Shown: positions 33,360 through 47,600 of the stretch, piece after piece
Layout of the letters: each line of letters begins with the position of its first letter
How positions within the stretch are numbered: the first letter of the stretch is position 1
Assembly (NCBI GenBank): GCA_037043455.1
Contig: JAWPHD010006762.1
Span: 1 to 64,000, forward strand
DNA: 64,000 nt
Source: Cyrtodaria siliqua
Taxonomy: Eukaryota > Mollusca > Bivalvia > Adapedonta > Hiatellidae
Reading direction: 5' to 3'
Made by a program: the position numbers and the translations under genes
The notes under the pieces: model-generated
What the model saw: only the letters and a program-made list of their open reading frames with translations
Told to the model about the DNA's origin: nothing
Databases searched by the model: none

Positions 33360-34116
33360 ATGTTTAGATTATAAAACACAAAATAATTACGTTGATAAAC
33401 AATTCACAATTGCCATTTATTGAATATTTACTGAATAGAAATGAGATGTTTTGGCGGAATTCAATAGCGGTATACCAAAAAAAGTATCGCTTTATGGGTT
33501 TGAACTCCAAGCCGACACTAAAATTACACCTGCGGATAATAATAGATGAGCACGTAACCTGGGATGGATAAATGATGTAACACAATACCTAATATGATCA
33601 AAACCTCATTATGTGGTCCGAGTATAAACTTTCATACCCCATCCAACCCCTTCTCCAAGAAGCAAAAACGGGGTTGGTTGGGGTATGAAATACAACCTTA
33701 ATTTCGGCTTAGAAATTAGTTTGCATATTATGGCAAATTTAAAACATTTAATAGGTCATTTTAAACAGGTTATCACATGTGTTCCGTAAAGGAATGTTTT
33801 AAACAAGTTTTATTGTCGAAATATCCGTTATAAAATTCTGCCAATATAAGTTTTCCCAACGCTTAATGGAATTAAGGCGGGAACATGTAATGTAATGCGC
33901 TAATGGATGGCACATGAGCAACAGAAATATAAAAAGTGCATCCCAGCGATGTTTACAAACAATAAATAATATTTTTTTCTTTTTCAAATTCACGATTTTT
34001 ATTACTACATACAGGGTCTATGCTCATGTTTTCATGTACACATTTCACTGAATAAAAATCAGGCAGTTATTTGTTTATGCTCAATATCTCCTTTACTTAT
34101 GGACAGTGGCCCTTTA
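33360..34116 (-). mobile_element. Interspersed repeat, copy 3 (inverted)
   Basis: The reverse complement contains 'cagtgaaatgtgtacatgaa' and 'gtgtcggcttggagttcaaa', matching the two halves of copy 1. The hairpin at 33630-33690 lies inside. Confidence 0.55.
33630..33690. repeat. Hairpin with 21-bp stem (20 of 21 paired)
   Basis: TTTCATACCCCATCCAACCCC-type arm (33630-33650), a loop of 19, and the complementary G-rich arm to 33690. The size resembles a miRNA precursor but no other support is present; the G-rich arm could also form a quadruplex. Confidence 0.5.
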
Positions 34117-34399
34117 AGTTCAGCAAAATATCACATTTATAAACTATTTTAATTTACCCAGACTGAATTCATAGTAAGTTGTCTGTTGAAAATTTAAAAA
34201 ACAGTTTAACAGCAAATTATCGTATTTATAAACGTAAGTTTATTTACGCAGACTGATTTTAAATTAATTCTTTGTTGATAAAAACATTTTAACATTTTAC
34301 CAAGACTGAAATTATATTAAGTTCTCTAAATCTGTTGAGAAAACATTTTAATGGCAAATTATCACATTAAATTTTGTAAAGTGTATTTGCTGATACTGA

Positions 34400-35362
34400 A
34401 TTTCCAGGTGATAATTAATGTGTCTAAAGAAAAAGCCACAAAAATACCCCGAGTGTACATAATAGATCTCCCTTTAACTGATTTACTCATCTAGGCATTT
34501 ATTGACTATTTTGAAAACTTATAAATGTTTATTTAACCGGGTGTGCAAGGTTTCTTGTATTGGATTCATAGGTTTTTGCACTTTCATTTATATATTTGTC
34601 AAATTTCTCCTTCATTATAAGTAGTCGACACTTACAAGTGTGGCACTGAGGCATAAGTAAACTATAAATTAAAGGTATGGCATAAATGGGTTGCCATTTT
34701 AATAAATGATTTCTCGATGGTTTATACCCGGTTTTCAGCTCGGTTTGTTTAACGACGACGTATTGTTAAAAGGTATTTACATTGTGTAATTATAACAAGT
34801 TATTGAAGTGAGCAGGAGTAATTGTCTTGCCAGATCTGTGAAGTAGATAGTATTACTTCACGTAACTATACCTGGTACAACATACATGTTACATACTTAT
34901 AATAATGGCAACCGTATGTGTTAATATTTGATTTTTTTTTTCATATTTTCAGGTTTAAAGTCCACTGATAGCACTTTTGGCTGAAGCAGGAAATGATGGA
35001 ACAGGAAATTGTAACATGTGCATGATTTCAGTAATATATTACTTGTGCATTGATTACAATTCCAATTAAAACTTATTTTTTATGGAGTTGGAATATATAT
35101 AAATAATCAAAGTGTAAAGCAAATACAGTGTCTGATACCATACATGTATGTTTATTCTTTATTTGGTGGTAAACTTTTAACTAAAGAATGACAAAAAGGA
35201 TAGGATATGAGATTAATTTTCTCATGATGTTCTGAAACAAAAAGAAATATCCGATCGGAAGTTCATTAAGTGAGGAATTATGATTTAGTATCATGTTGTC
35301 GGGTTATTGAACTGTGATATTCTGCAAAGATTGATTGTTGTTTAATTATGACTCAATGCCTG
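34400..35362. other. Upstream flank of the coiled-coil gene
   Basis: AT-rich, no gene, no repeat recognised. Confidence 0.4.
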
Positions 35363-35452
35363 ATTGGATATTGATATATTGGTTTATACTTTATAAATAC
35401 GCATTTCAAAGCGATTATAATCAGTGTTTGGCGCACCTAAGCAGAAGTTAGG
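35363..35452 (+). promoter_or_regulatory. Core promoter (TATA + initiator) of the plus-strand gene
   Basis: TATAAATA at 35392-35399 is followed by TCAGTG (initiator type) at 35421-35426, which places a +1 A at 35423, 31 bases from the TATA start. Two inverted CCAAT motifs (ATTGG) lie just upstream at about 35364 and 35379. The resulting leader before ATG 35453 would be 30 nt. Confidence 0.6.
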
Positions 35453-35602
35453 ATGAGTGGGACCAGTCGGAGAAAGTCTACGAGGCCACTAGGGGCAGTA
35501 CGATTACCGATACAGACATACGAGAGGGTGGGGCGGCTACCGGCATTCAACTACAAGCAGACAATAAATCATGATATAGAACTACAGGGGAATGCCATGC
35601 AG
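35453..35602 (+). CDS. Coiled-coil gene exon 1
   Basis: 150 bases. Start context is A at -3. The N-terminus is strongly basic (SRRKSTR), followed by TYERVGRLPAFNYKQT and an acidic end (NHDIELQGNAMQ). Donor GTAATT. The RRKST segment resembles a basophilic kinase site (inference). Confidence 0.8.
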
Positions 35603-38600
35603 GTAATTGTGAAAATATATAAACGTTAAAAACGCAAAATTTTTGTTTCTTGATTAATCTTAGTCCGCTGTTTTTTTGTTTAAATCAAGATTGTATTTGA
35701 TTTAAGAAATAATAAATAAGTACCTGTGTTTTATCGCTGAATAAAATACAGTTAGGAGTTCAGATGCTTAGTAATTAAATCACGAGTGCGTTAGCACGAG
35801 TGATTTAATTTCTCGCATCCGAACGACTAACTGTGTTTTATACACCGATAAAATACAGGTCCGTATTTATTATTTTGATTCTAACACAACAATTACCCCA
35901 TTATTTACGCTATTGTTGGGGTACTATATATTATCTCGGAGGTCAAGGTAATCAGGCTGCTGTTAACAGGCTGTTCCATTGGGCGCCCCCGTATGCAAAG
36001 TTTCAATGCACTAGTTTTCACGTGACAAACAATTAAGTCATTGCTTACGTCATATAGCTTGCGCTGTATGACGTCAAATGTTCTCACCTTGTTCAAGATG
36101 CTTATTAATGTTATATGTACATGTGCATATGATGGGTTTATTTCGGGGGTTTGGGAGAATGGCAATTTTGTTGTAATTAACATTCCATTAAAATTACTGT
36201 TCAGTTTGTCTTCGTGACGTATATTTACCAAGTGACGTCATGTAACATGGCGCTTCCAACGGATGAAATATACGCTGGGAATTAATGTAACAGCTGTGTT
36301 TTATCGTAGAATAACATTCAGCTGTCTCCCTTCTTTGTGTTTATTGAAGACTGCGGAGGTCGTGTTAGAATTAAGAACACAAGTCTCTTTGTCCCAAAGG
36401 TTAACATATGGCGATAAACAGTTGCATAAGATTTGCTCTACTTCTTTCAGTTAAAACACATTTTGCACGAGGATTTTGTAACATCTCTATAAATTCAAAA
36501 AATACCAAGTGTTGCGTTTTCAAATGTACCGAATTCACTTAAGGAAAAAAGGAACTGTTTTAGGGTCAGTGTGTAACTATGTAGTTTTGTTTGTTAAATA
36601 TTCTATTGTTAATTTACCAGTGATTTAAAATCGCCACTGATGCCTCCAACATATTTTCTATTAAAAAATTAATACTGTGTAGTGAAATGAAATTATTCTT
36701 TTTTGTTAAATTTATACATGAAAAGAAATTTGATTAGAAACACAAAGTTGCGTTTCTTGTTATACGCTCGTAGGGACGCATTATGTTGTGGTATTGTATG
36801 TCCATCCGTCTTTCTATCCGTTAACTTTTACTTGACAACTGATTATGGCTACCGGTAATAACTTTCAAAGTATAAGGTCTACAACAATGAAACTTTGTAA
36901 ACATTTTCAGCATGATCCAATGAATACATCTGATAAAGGCCCATAATTCTGTTATTTTTAAAAAAAATATTATTTCCCTTTGAAAAAAGGTTTAACCTGT
37001 CTGAAGCTTTAACCTTGCCTTTTACAACTTAACCTTGCCTTTTACAACTTAACCTTGCCTTTTACAACTTAACCTTGCCTTTTACAAGTGATTGTGGAAA
37101 ATAACTTTCAAAGTTATAGGTGTACAACAATGAAACTTTGCACAAGTCTTCAACATGATCCAATGAATACATCTTATAAAGGCCCGTAACTTTCTTGATT
37201 CATTTTTTAAAATTATTTCCCTTTGAAAAAGGTTTAACCAGGAACTTAAAGTTACAACGGGCGTATATGCCCCACTAGGTCACTGGTGCTCCTGTTTCCT
37301 TTAGCATATAAACAGATAAAATCAAATGCCTTAGCTTATATGTCGTTCAATAATTTTATATCATATTTTTTATCCAACCACATGTGTAATAACGTCGGAT
37401 GACATTTACATGCAATGCTCATTGATCATATACAAGGTGCCCAATTTTATTTGTAACGTAAATAATCGCTAGTTTACTTGGTAAGGCTCGTAAAAAGTTA
37501 AAGGTATTTAACTCGTTTCATATTTACTCATATGAAACAAACATGAAAGTTCTTTTCTAAACAAATATGATATACATAACTTAAAAAGTAAGTGGCTGCC
37601 AGGCCACACCTAAGTCAACACAGATCCTGATTTTATCTATTTGTATATTGGCTATGTATAAATTTAACGTCTGTATTTGATTGCGTATATATGCTTTATG
37701 TACATTTTGAAAAGTATTATAATTATTATTTGAACATTTAAAAAGGTATTAATAATTTCAAATATTATACAAGCCGGTAGGGCTTATGCCATGGTCTGTT
37801 GTCTGTCGTCAGTCCACTGTCTTGTTGCCTTGTCAACACTCTAGCATCTGGTCTCTACCAGACTTGGTCAGAGTCTTAATATCTATGAAAGCTTGTACAA
37901 GTTAAAAAACCACCTTTATCGGAAAATAAACACCAGAGTTGTGACCTTTGATTTTTTGAGAAAATGCTATATTTTGCTTTATTAACCCTTAACCCGCTAA
38001 GCACGACAATATCCTTTGCATGCATTGTAAACCCAGATCATCCTGCGAGTAACATTTCCCAAAACACCCCTTTGTCACATAAATGGAATGGTCTTAATTC
38101 AAAGAAAGAACAATCCATTACATATATATAGTGGGTTAAGGGTTAATCTGTATAGCTACTTCATTTTCGGATGATTACCAAACGTATTCAGAATGTTAAT
38201 ATCAATAAAAGCTTGGACAAGTTTGAGCAGTGAGGACCAGCCATATCTGACTCACACCCATCCCTCCCCAACCCCTATCCCTCCCCAAGCCCATCCCTCC
38301 CCAACCCCACAAGATATATGACCCTTGGATTATTTAATATCTGATCTTTACCAAAATTCATTTCTAATAGAGTGTTTATAATGAAAGCTTGAACAAGTTC
38401 AATAACCAGCCGCATTTCAGCAAAAAAAGCAAAATTGTGGCCCGTGATTGAACAAAAAGTGCTGTCTTGCTTCTGACTGCACTAGTTTTTATAATCCCTG
38501 GCTAACGTTTGTTTTTTATCTTTCCAAGGTTCCTCCCCCAAAGGAAGAAAAGGAGAAGGAAGAGCCAAAACCAGTGAAACCAGCCATCAAGTCTGGAAAG

Positions 38601-41600
38601 TCTGACTCTGGCTCCAGTACGAAGTCACAGTCATTGGACAATTTGGTGGATAAGAAAGAACTCTTGGATGCCAAGGTAACCTATATATAAGATATAACCA
38701 AATAATAAAGGACATTGCTGTATGGCAATACGTATACATACATTGATGTATGTCAGTACGTCTACATACATTGATGTATGGCAGTACGTCTACATACATT
38801 GCTGTATGGCAAAATGTCTGCATACATTGATGTATGGCAATACGTCTACTTACATTGATATATGGAAATACGTCTGCATACATTGATGTATGGCAATACA
38901 TCTACATACATTGATGTATGGCAATACGTCTACATACATTGATGTATGGCAATATGTCTGCATACATTGATGTATGGCAATACGTCTACATACATTGATG
39001 TATGGCAATATGTCTGCATACATTGATGTATGGCAATATGTCTGCATACATTGATGTATGGCAATATGTCTGCATACATTGATGCATGGCAATATGTCTG
39101 CATACATTGATGTATGGCAATATGTCTGCATACATTGATGCATGGCAATATGTCTGCATACATTGATGTATGACAATATGTCTGCATACATTGATGTATG
39201 GCAATATGTCTGCATACATTGATGTATGGCAATATGTCTACATACATTGATGTATGGCAATATGTCCACATACATTGATGTATGGCAATATGTCTACATA
39301 CATTGATGTATGACAATATGTCTGCATACATTGATGTATGGCAATATGTCTGCATACATTGATGTATGGCAATATGTCTACATACATTGATGTATGGCAA
39401 TATGTCCACATACATTGATGTATGGCAATACGTATGCATACATTGCTGTATGGCAAAATGTCTGCATACATTGATGTATGGCAATACATCTACGTACATT
39501 GATGTATGGCAATATGTCTACATACATTGATGTATGGCAATATGTCCACATACATTGATGTATGGCAATATGTCTACATACATTGCTGTATGGCAAAATG
39601 TCTGCATACATTGATGTATGGCAATACGTCTACATACATTGCTGTATGGCAATACGTCCACATACATTGATGTATGGCAATATGTCTACATACATTGCTG
39701 TATGGCAAAATGTCTGCATACATTGATGTATGGCAATACGTCTACATACATTGATGTATGGCAATATGTCCACATACATTGATGTATGGCAGTACGTATA
39801 CATACATTGATGTATGGCAATACGTCCATATACATTGATGTATGGCAATATGTCTACATACATTGATGTATGGCAATATGTCCACATACATTGATGTATG
39901 GCAATACGTATACATACATTGATGTATGGCAATACGTCTACATACATTGATGTATGGCAATATGTCTGCATACATTGATGTATGGCAATACGTATACATA
40001 CATTGATGTATGGCAAAATGTCTGCATACATTGATGTATGGCAATATGTCTACATACATTGATGTATGGCAATATGTCTGCATACATTGATGTATGGCAA
40101 TATGTCTTCGTACATTGATGTATGGCAATATGTCCACATACATTGATGTATGACAATATGTCTGCATACATTGATGTATGGCAATATGTCTGCATACATT
40201 GATGTATGGCAATATGTCTACATACATTGATGTATGGCAATATGTCCACATACATTGATGTATGGCAATACGTATGCATACATTGCTGTATGGCAAAATG
40301 TCTGCATACATTGATGTATGGCAATACATCTACGTACATTGATGTATGGCAATATGTCTACATACATTGATATATGGCAATATGTCCACATACATTGATG
40401 TATGGCAATATGTCTACATACATTGATGTATGGCAAAATGTCTGCATACATTGATGTATGGCAATACGTCTACATACATTGCTGTATGGCAATACGTCCA
40501 CATACATTGATGTATGGCAATATGTCTACATACATTGCTGTATGGCAAAATGTCTGCATACATTGATGTATGGCAATACGTCTACATACATTGATGTATG
40601 GCAATATGTCCACATACATTGATGTATGGCAGTACGTATACATACATTGATGTATGGCAATACGTCCATATACATTGATGTATGGCAATATGTCTACATA
40701 CATTGATGTATGGCAATACATCCACATACATTGCTGTATGGCAAAATGTCTACGTACATTGATGTATGTCAATACGTCTACATACATTGTCAATTAAGTA
40801 TGTATTACTTTAGTGTGTAGTGCTTGTCAGCTTGCATATCATTATTGATTATCATGAACTATGTTTTACAGTGGAAACAATACCAGCAGCAAATTTCCGC
40901 GTGTGTAAAAAATTAAGGGCGTCTGAGTATAAAAAAGGTTTACATAAATGCTTTCTTTGTTTGTAACAAACATAAATCGACTGTGTGTTACTATAAATAC
41001 ATCATTAAACTTTGTCGTTTTAAACTTGAATAAAATTACTGCTTGGAGTATATTTACACATAAATTATAAACATGTCTTTATCTCTCGTCCGTCGGATGG
41101 GGACGTAAACCGGGCGGTCCCGTGTATCGGTCTATCCTCCTAGCACGTAAAAGAACCATAGGAATCTATTCGATAATAAGAGTAGGGCAGGTTCCCGGAT
41201 TCCTATGTATCCTTCCCCTCTCTCTGGGGCGGCTCTAAATAACCTATACTGTGTTGATGAGCCGTTAAACAACATTCAATTCAATTCTTCTTTCTTCCAA
41301 AACCCTTTTTGGGATCTATGAAGCCTCGACACCAAGATTTATGGTTTAGATTTACAGGTGTGAATTCCTGATTAGCACAAAAGTTCGGTGAGATCTTCAA
41401 TGTGCACACGGTATGGCTCTCCTTGCAATGGCTTAACATCCCATGCTGTCGCAGTACCTTGCCCATGTAAGATGCTGTGGAAGTATGTTTTAAAAGTCCG
41501 CAATGTGACCTCACTGGAATTCAAACCAGGGATCTTTGGTATGAGATGTAAAATCCCTGTCGGCCACCGACAAACTGTGTTAGCAAACATGTATTGATAA

Positions 41601-44600
41601 TATGTGATGTTTATAACATCTAACGCCTTGAAAAATATAGGTATGTGATCATTTTGAATTGAATTCAGTATTAGCTATACCAACTCAAAAATAATCCCAC
41701 ACACATTCAGATATGGAGAAATGGTAGAACATTCACCTCCCATGTGGGGGGTCAGGGGGTTCAATGTTTTCATCCTTTCATATGACTAACATTAAAGTAA
41801 TTTAGCTATAATCCTTTATATGAAGGTCACACAATTCTTTGAGCTGAACATTTTACAGAGAAAATGTTAGTTCATTTTAAAGGGACACACGGCAATCTTG
41901 ATTTTTTAAAAACTCACGGTGTCACGTTAGTTTTTGTCTTAACTTGCATTTGTTCAATCATCAATATTAATTGTTAGAATAGTTCAAAACAAATTATTTT
42001 TTACATATTACTAACTTGTTATAATATTGCATCAATAATATATTTAAAAAATTGGCAAAATAGTGAAGACAATTGAAATCTCATTTTTTTTATTTAATCA
42101 TATATGCAAGCACTTTTAAAGTCAAAATGACGCAGGATAAATAAATTGTGGAGCAAATTTTAAGAGAACAGAAAAGTTGCATAACAACCTTTTAATACTG
42201 TGTGCAGATCTTCCCATTAACAATAACCCAGTATGAAAAACCCCACCCTTCCCTTGCAGGAATTGGCAGTAGGGTATATGGTGCTCTGACAAGCATAGGT
42301 CAAAACTATGCTTGTTGGATGTTAGTGGGGGCGCCCCCATTGGATCTGTTCAACGTGAACCTTGGGGAACTTATGCAACTGAAGCCCTAGCATCGACCTT
42401 CATTTCCGATAATATGTAATTTATACATTTTAATATACAGATTGCGCTAACCTGAAAAAAAAAGTATTTATAGTTATGGCCCTGTCACAATTTAACGTTT
42501 TAGACAACGTATGCCGACGTATGAAAATGTTATCAAACACGCTGGCATACGTTGAAAATGAATTAAAAAATCAATTGTAAGCCTCCCTTTGACGTATACA
42601 TAGCGTATTGCTAACGAGTTGAACGAATATATAACCTATGTTTAAAGTATGAGTAACTTATTCATAACTTGTCCCTAGCGTTTACATAACTTATACAACT
42701 TTTACAAGCGTGTGACAGCGTGTGCCCAGCGTACCTCTAGCGTTCATGACTTATGAGGAACTTATGCGCAACGTTAGTCAAACTTATGACTATCTTATGC
42801 ATAGCGTGTTGGTGCGTATTGCGACGATCACGTGACGTCAGATATAAAAAGCGGCGGCTCTGTACAACCCATGTCATTTTGCTGAACCCAAAACGCTGGC
42901 AAATACGCTACCTGTAAGTTCTAAACACGTTCAGTAAGTTTTAAACACGTATTTAACACGTTGAGTAATTCTAGGATCATCAGGCATACGTTCAATACGT
43001 CAATATACGTTGTGGAAAGGTCAGATATAAGTTAATGATAAGTTAACAGTACGTTGCTCAAAGGTTAGAAAAAAGTTTCACAAACGCTACACAATCGCCA
43101 AGCTGGTTGCCGACGTATTTCGACGGATGCCAACTTATGTGTAACTTACTTGTAGCGTATGTAAACGTGTGCATAACTAGCCTGTCATGTACCTCTAACT
43201 TATGCTTAACTTATAACAACACGTCGGCATACGCTACAAATTTTGTGCATGCATACATTTTTTGACCGGCATCGGCGTACAACAAGCTATGCCAGCGTAT
43301 TTCGGCGTGCTCATAACTTGTGTGAAACTTATCCCTAACTTATTTGACGTACACCAGCGTGTTTCCCAAATTTCTCGTACATCGGCGTATAGCATCAGCC
43401 GTAGTGTGACAGGGCCATTACAAACTCACCTGATTACCAGGTTATGGAAATGGACAAGGCAGTCTAACAAGGGAAGGAGTTTCCGCTTCATCTATTTTTT
43501 GTAAACGTTATAAATAATTCGGCAAATGTCATATACGCTGGAATTTTCTGCTGGTATTATTTTCAGACTAATTGATAATTATAATAGCTCAACTCTTTAT
43601 CTTTTTTATATAATTAGATGAAGACTTTTTTTGCAGCAAATTAGTTTTACATACCATTATAGTATCAAGGTCAGTTTTTGGTGGATGTTTATGCACACAT
43701 CACGTGTAAGATGGGATGCGGATGGAAGTTTGACACATTTGGATTTCTCAGTTTTCTCAGTTGTGTCACTCTGTACTATATCTTTTAAGTTTTTTGTTGA
43801 TATATATTTTTTCAGATTGTTATTGATCAGGCTAAAAGCTCTAGTTGAATTCAACTTCATTTTCACATATTTAAAAAATACCATAAAATCTGCACTGGAA
43901 GAACTTAATGCGATTTAAATTATCAATTATCCTGCATTGAGTGTGGGCATGTCGGTTTTCTTTACATTAATGTTGAGTTGTTTGAACTTCTACTTATTCA
44001 TATTTGCCTATTTAGCACTTAGCAAGTTATAAGTTAGAGCAGTCCCTTGTGTTAAAGGCACACGGCAGTCTTTACTTTTTATGCCCAACACAAAATTGGA
44101 GCGAGCACACAGTGTTACCCTTATCTGTCTGTCCGTCCATCTGTCTGACTGTCTGAAAACAGTTTTACACAAATTTAAGTTTTTCGTTAAGTCACGTCAG
44201 TTTATTATGTTACGTCAGTTTATTATGTGACTGACAGAGCTAAAGCGGTGCAGTCATGTCTCATGGACACATTTTCTCGTTAAAACTCGCGGCGTCCATA
44301 CGTTTTTCTCTACAACTTGCATATCAGTATTGATAATTACTTGAATAGTTCAAAGGTCATTCTTTTTACCATATATTACTAATTGTTAACAATATTGCAC
44401 CAATAATATGTTTAGGTGCTAAATGTTAATGGTTGCTTAAATAAGTCAATACTCCAAGATTTACATGAGACCCTTTAAGTAGCACTTGTTGACATTTACC
44501 ATATTAATCCAACATAAATTTATAAAACAGCTTAAGAATTTCTCCAAGTTTATTATTGTTTATAATAGACTTAATGATTTTGGGTGTTATCAAACAAGTT

Positions 44601-47600
44601 TAACTAGATTTGTATTAGGAAAGGGTTTAGTATTTTAATCAGGTTGTTTAAAAAATTGAAGTGAAATTTGTAAAAGTTCAAGTACTTTTAATCTTGAATA
44701 CATTTGCGTGTCCTAGATAAAAGCGTATAAGATGTGTATTGAATGTCTTCTAATTTATGGCCACTTTAATAGCTATCTACGTTTTTATAATCTATGATAA
44801 CCAGTGTTTGAGTGTCAAGAAGGAACAGTCATAAATAAAGAAATATTGAAGAGGTTGTCCTTTGTCCTGAACTTGAGATACAAACCAATTATGTAGGTGA
44901 CTTGCCGTTAGACAATGCAAGTGGAAGTATTGGCCTAGGCTCTTGCTGTGAACATGGCGCTTACAACTCGGTTGTTTTGTCCAGCGATTGATCAGCACCC
45001 TTTCTCTCTGATGTTATTACAACGTTGTGTATTCACACACTGTATCATATTCAGTCTTTCTTGATTGCAAATCAATAAAAGAGTTATGTCTCTCAAAATG
45101 TCTTGTCAATCAGTAGTAAGGTAACCTAGGGTATATTGGCTTTCGAAAGAGGTTAAACCAATATAATTACATTCACTGCATACTTTCTGTTGAAAAAATA
45201 GTGTCTTATTTTGAATAAACTTTCTTTACAAGGATGCGGAGCTCATGCACTTTTCATTATTTCAAATTTTCCATTTACTACCTGCATTTAAAACTGCATA
45301 AATTTCGAAAAAATGTGAATCAACTTTAAATGTAAGATGGAGGTATTTATATGAATAATTGAAGCAAGCGACAGTTTGGAAGATTTAATATTAATATTAA
45401 TTTATATGTTGGAAACGAAAAGGATTGTCAACTATTATCTGTTGGTGTCTATTATAAATAAAATGCTCAGTTTTCATCTGTCTCGCCCACGTTCCTTTGC
45501 CTGTCCCATAGTTTCCTATTTTGTTCGTCAGAAAGAAAAAAAATCTTTCATAATCTTATTGTTGATTCATTGAAATTTCACATGTACACCTGCATTGGAT
45601 ATTGTTTATGGTTGGTTTGAAATTATTTTATTTTTGTATATTTCGCAACATTACAAAATTAACATTTATTAAACAGAACATGACAGAAACTCTTTTCTGA
45701 GCGTCATTATCTGCTAATTACTCCTTTGTGATCTTAAAGAGGCTCTGCCTAGATCTTTATGCCCACCAAATGATATAATCTTTACTCAGTCATAAAGAGA
45801 ACTGTAAAAATGGTAAAGGCAACAGTTTCCCCTTCATGTAATACTCATTATTGTTGAGAAACGGTCGATTGAAAAAATCGGATTTTTGCATAAACTTTTC
45901 ATTCCTAATTGTTTTAGAGAAGCCGATAATGTACATTTTCCAGTCATATTTGTTTACTATCAATTTTTTTTCGAATCTGTTGTTCAACAGAAGCGCATTG
46001 CGCAATTGTCCGAGCCGATCGTAAAAAACCTGGAAATTTGGATTGAATAAAAGACAGGGCAATCTTTTATTCAAGATTTTATCTTGATCCTAAATGCTAA
46101 ACTACAGAAAAAAAGTATATCGCAGAATACTCATAAAAAAGTGGTGTTGCAGTATTAATATGTGTAATTAATATTTTGTGTTAAAATCACATAGATAAAG
46201 GTATAGAGCCTATACAACAATCTATGCCCAGAGTTGTCGTTCCTTGCATACACATACATCTCTGTCAACGTCTCACCAAATACCAAGAATCTTGGCAAAC
46301 GATGAAAAACGGTGGAAATGCAAAATTACTTGATGACACTAATATTTTTCTGAATTAAATTCATATGAAATGCTTATATTACAAAGAAAACAATTTTCGG
46401 TTTGAAAGTTTTAAATATACAGTAAATTATGCTTAGGATTATATTGCGGTAGATTAAAGGTTTGTACTTTGGCATATCACTCCGCCGTCAAAACTTTAAA
46501 ATAGGCACCACCAAATCGTCCCCATAGCGTAACAGAACAGCGATTTGCTTACCAGCACTTTCCAATATCACATATATCTTAACAACCTACTTAAATTAAA
46601 GTACTAACCTATACTATATATCAAAATGAAGATAATAAGTCGTGTTTCTTTCGATTGTTTACATGTCAATCAACGGCCGATAGTTGGTGGTGTCACGCTG
46701 TTGAAGTTCTGTTGCTATTTTTATATTTTAGCTATGGTCATGTGACAAATTATCATGTGATCGCAGACTACTTTCTTAGACGTTGACAGAGGTCAATGTA
46801 ATGGCCTCTGGGAGAGATTGCCTATACAATGCAAAAGCAAACTGTCATAATGCGCTTGTGTCATATGAAATGTGAACATGCATGATTTTTCTAAATTATG
46901 TATAGGTAATGCACTTTGTTTTATGGCAAGCACTGGTGCATCATCTTCAAGACGCAGTTATTTTTAATGTTCAATAATGAGCAATGCTTGACAGCCCTAA
47001 GTCTTGTGAAACATAAAATATTACGGTTTATATTTTGATTCACAAGTATTAAGCTTTTATAGAAGCAGATTTTGAGGACTCAGCGCAAAAACTATTTTAT
47101 CTTGATTTATTTAGTTACACTAAGTCTAGTGTGCACCCCACCCGCACTTTTTATCTGGCTTTAAATTAATCTTTGCGTCTCTGTCAAGCATGGGATCAGG
47201 AATTGCACAGAGATTGTCGTTTATTGCCCTGATATATTTTAATCCACTCTTCTCTGCCTGATTTATTACGTTTTAATGGCCTTAAATATGTTGATTTATT
47301 GGTCTAAGTTCCCATAGACTTAAAATCGAAACTGGCAGATATACTAATACTCCGGTGGAACATAGATTGTGTGAACATTGTACCAGTAATTCTATAGATG
47401 ATGAGATGCATTTTCTCCTAACATGTCCTTACTATTTAGATGAAAGAACTAATTTATTAACATGCATATATTCAGAATGTTCTAATTTTTTTGTTCCAGT
47501 CTGTATTTGAATAATCAACTTATTTGGCTATTATCTTGCGAAAATATACACATCCTGAAAGCATTAGGTACTTACTTAATACAGTCTTTTAAAAACACAA

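Larger units (their letters stand above)
33175..34400. repeat. Scattered degenerate repeats ('cagactgaattt ... cattttaatagc')
   Basis: Five or six imperfect blocks of about 90-100 bp occur at 33175-33350 and 34130-34390, with the inverted interspersed repeat between the two groups. Confidence 0.5.

Noticed and set aside
38587..40793. Series of minus-strand open frames up to 195 codons (MYADILPYINVCRHIA...)
   Set aside because: They are translations of the stop-free 28-bp minisatellite in shifting frames; periodicity is 28 residues in every frame and there is no start or splice context.
43262..43504. 80-codon frame
   Set aside because: Lies mostly within the non-coding TTA-flanked element.
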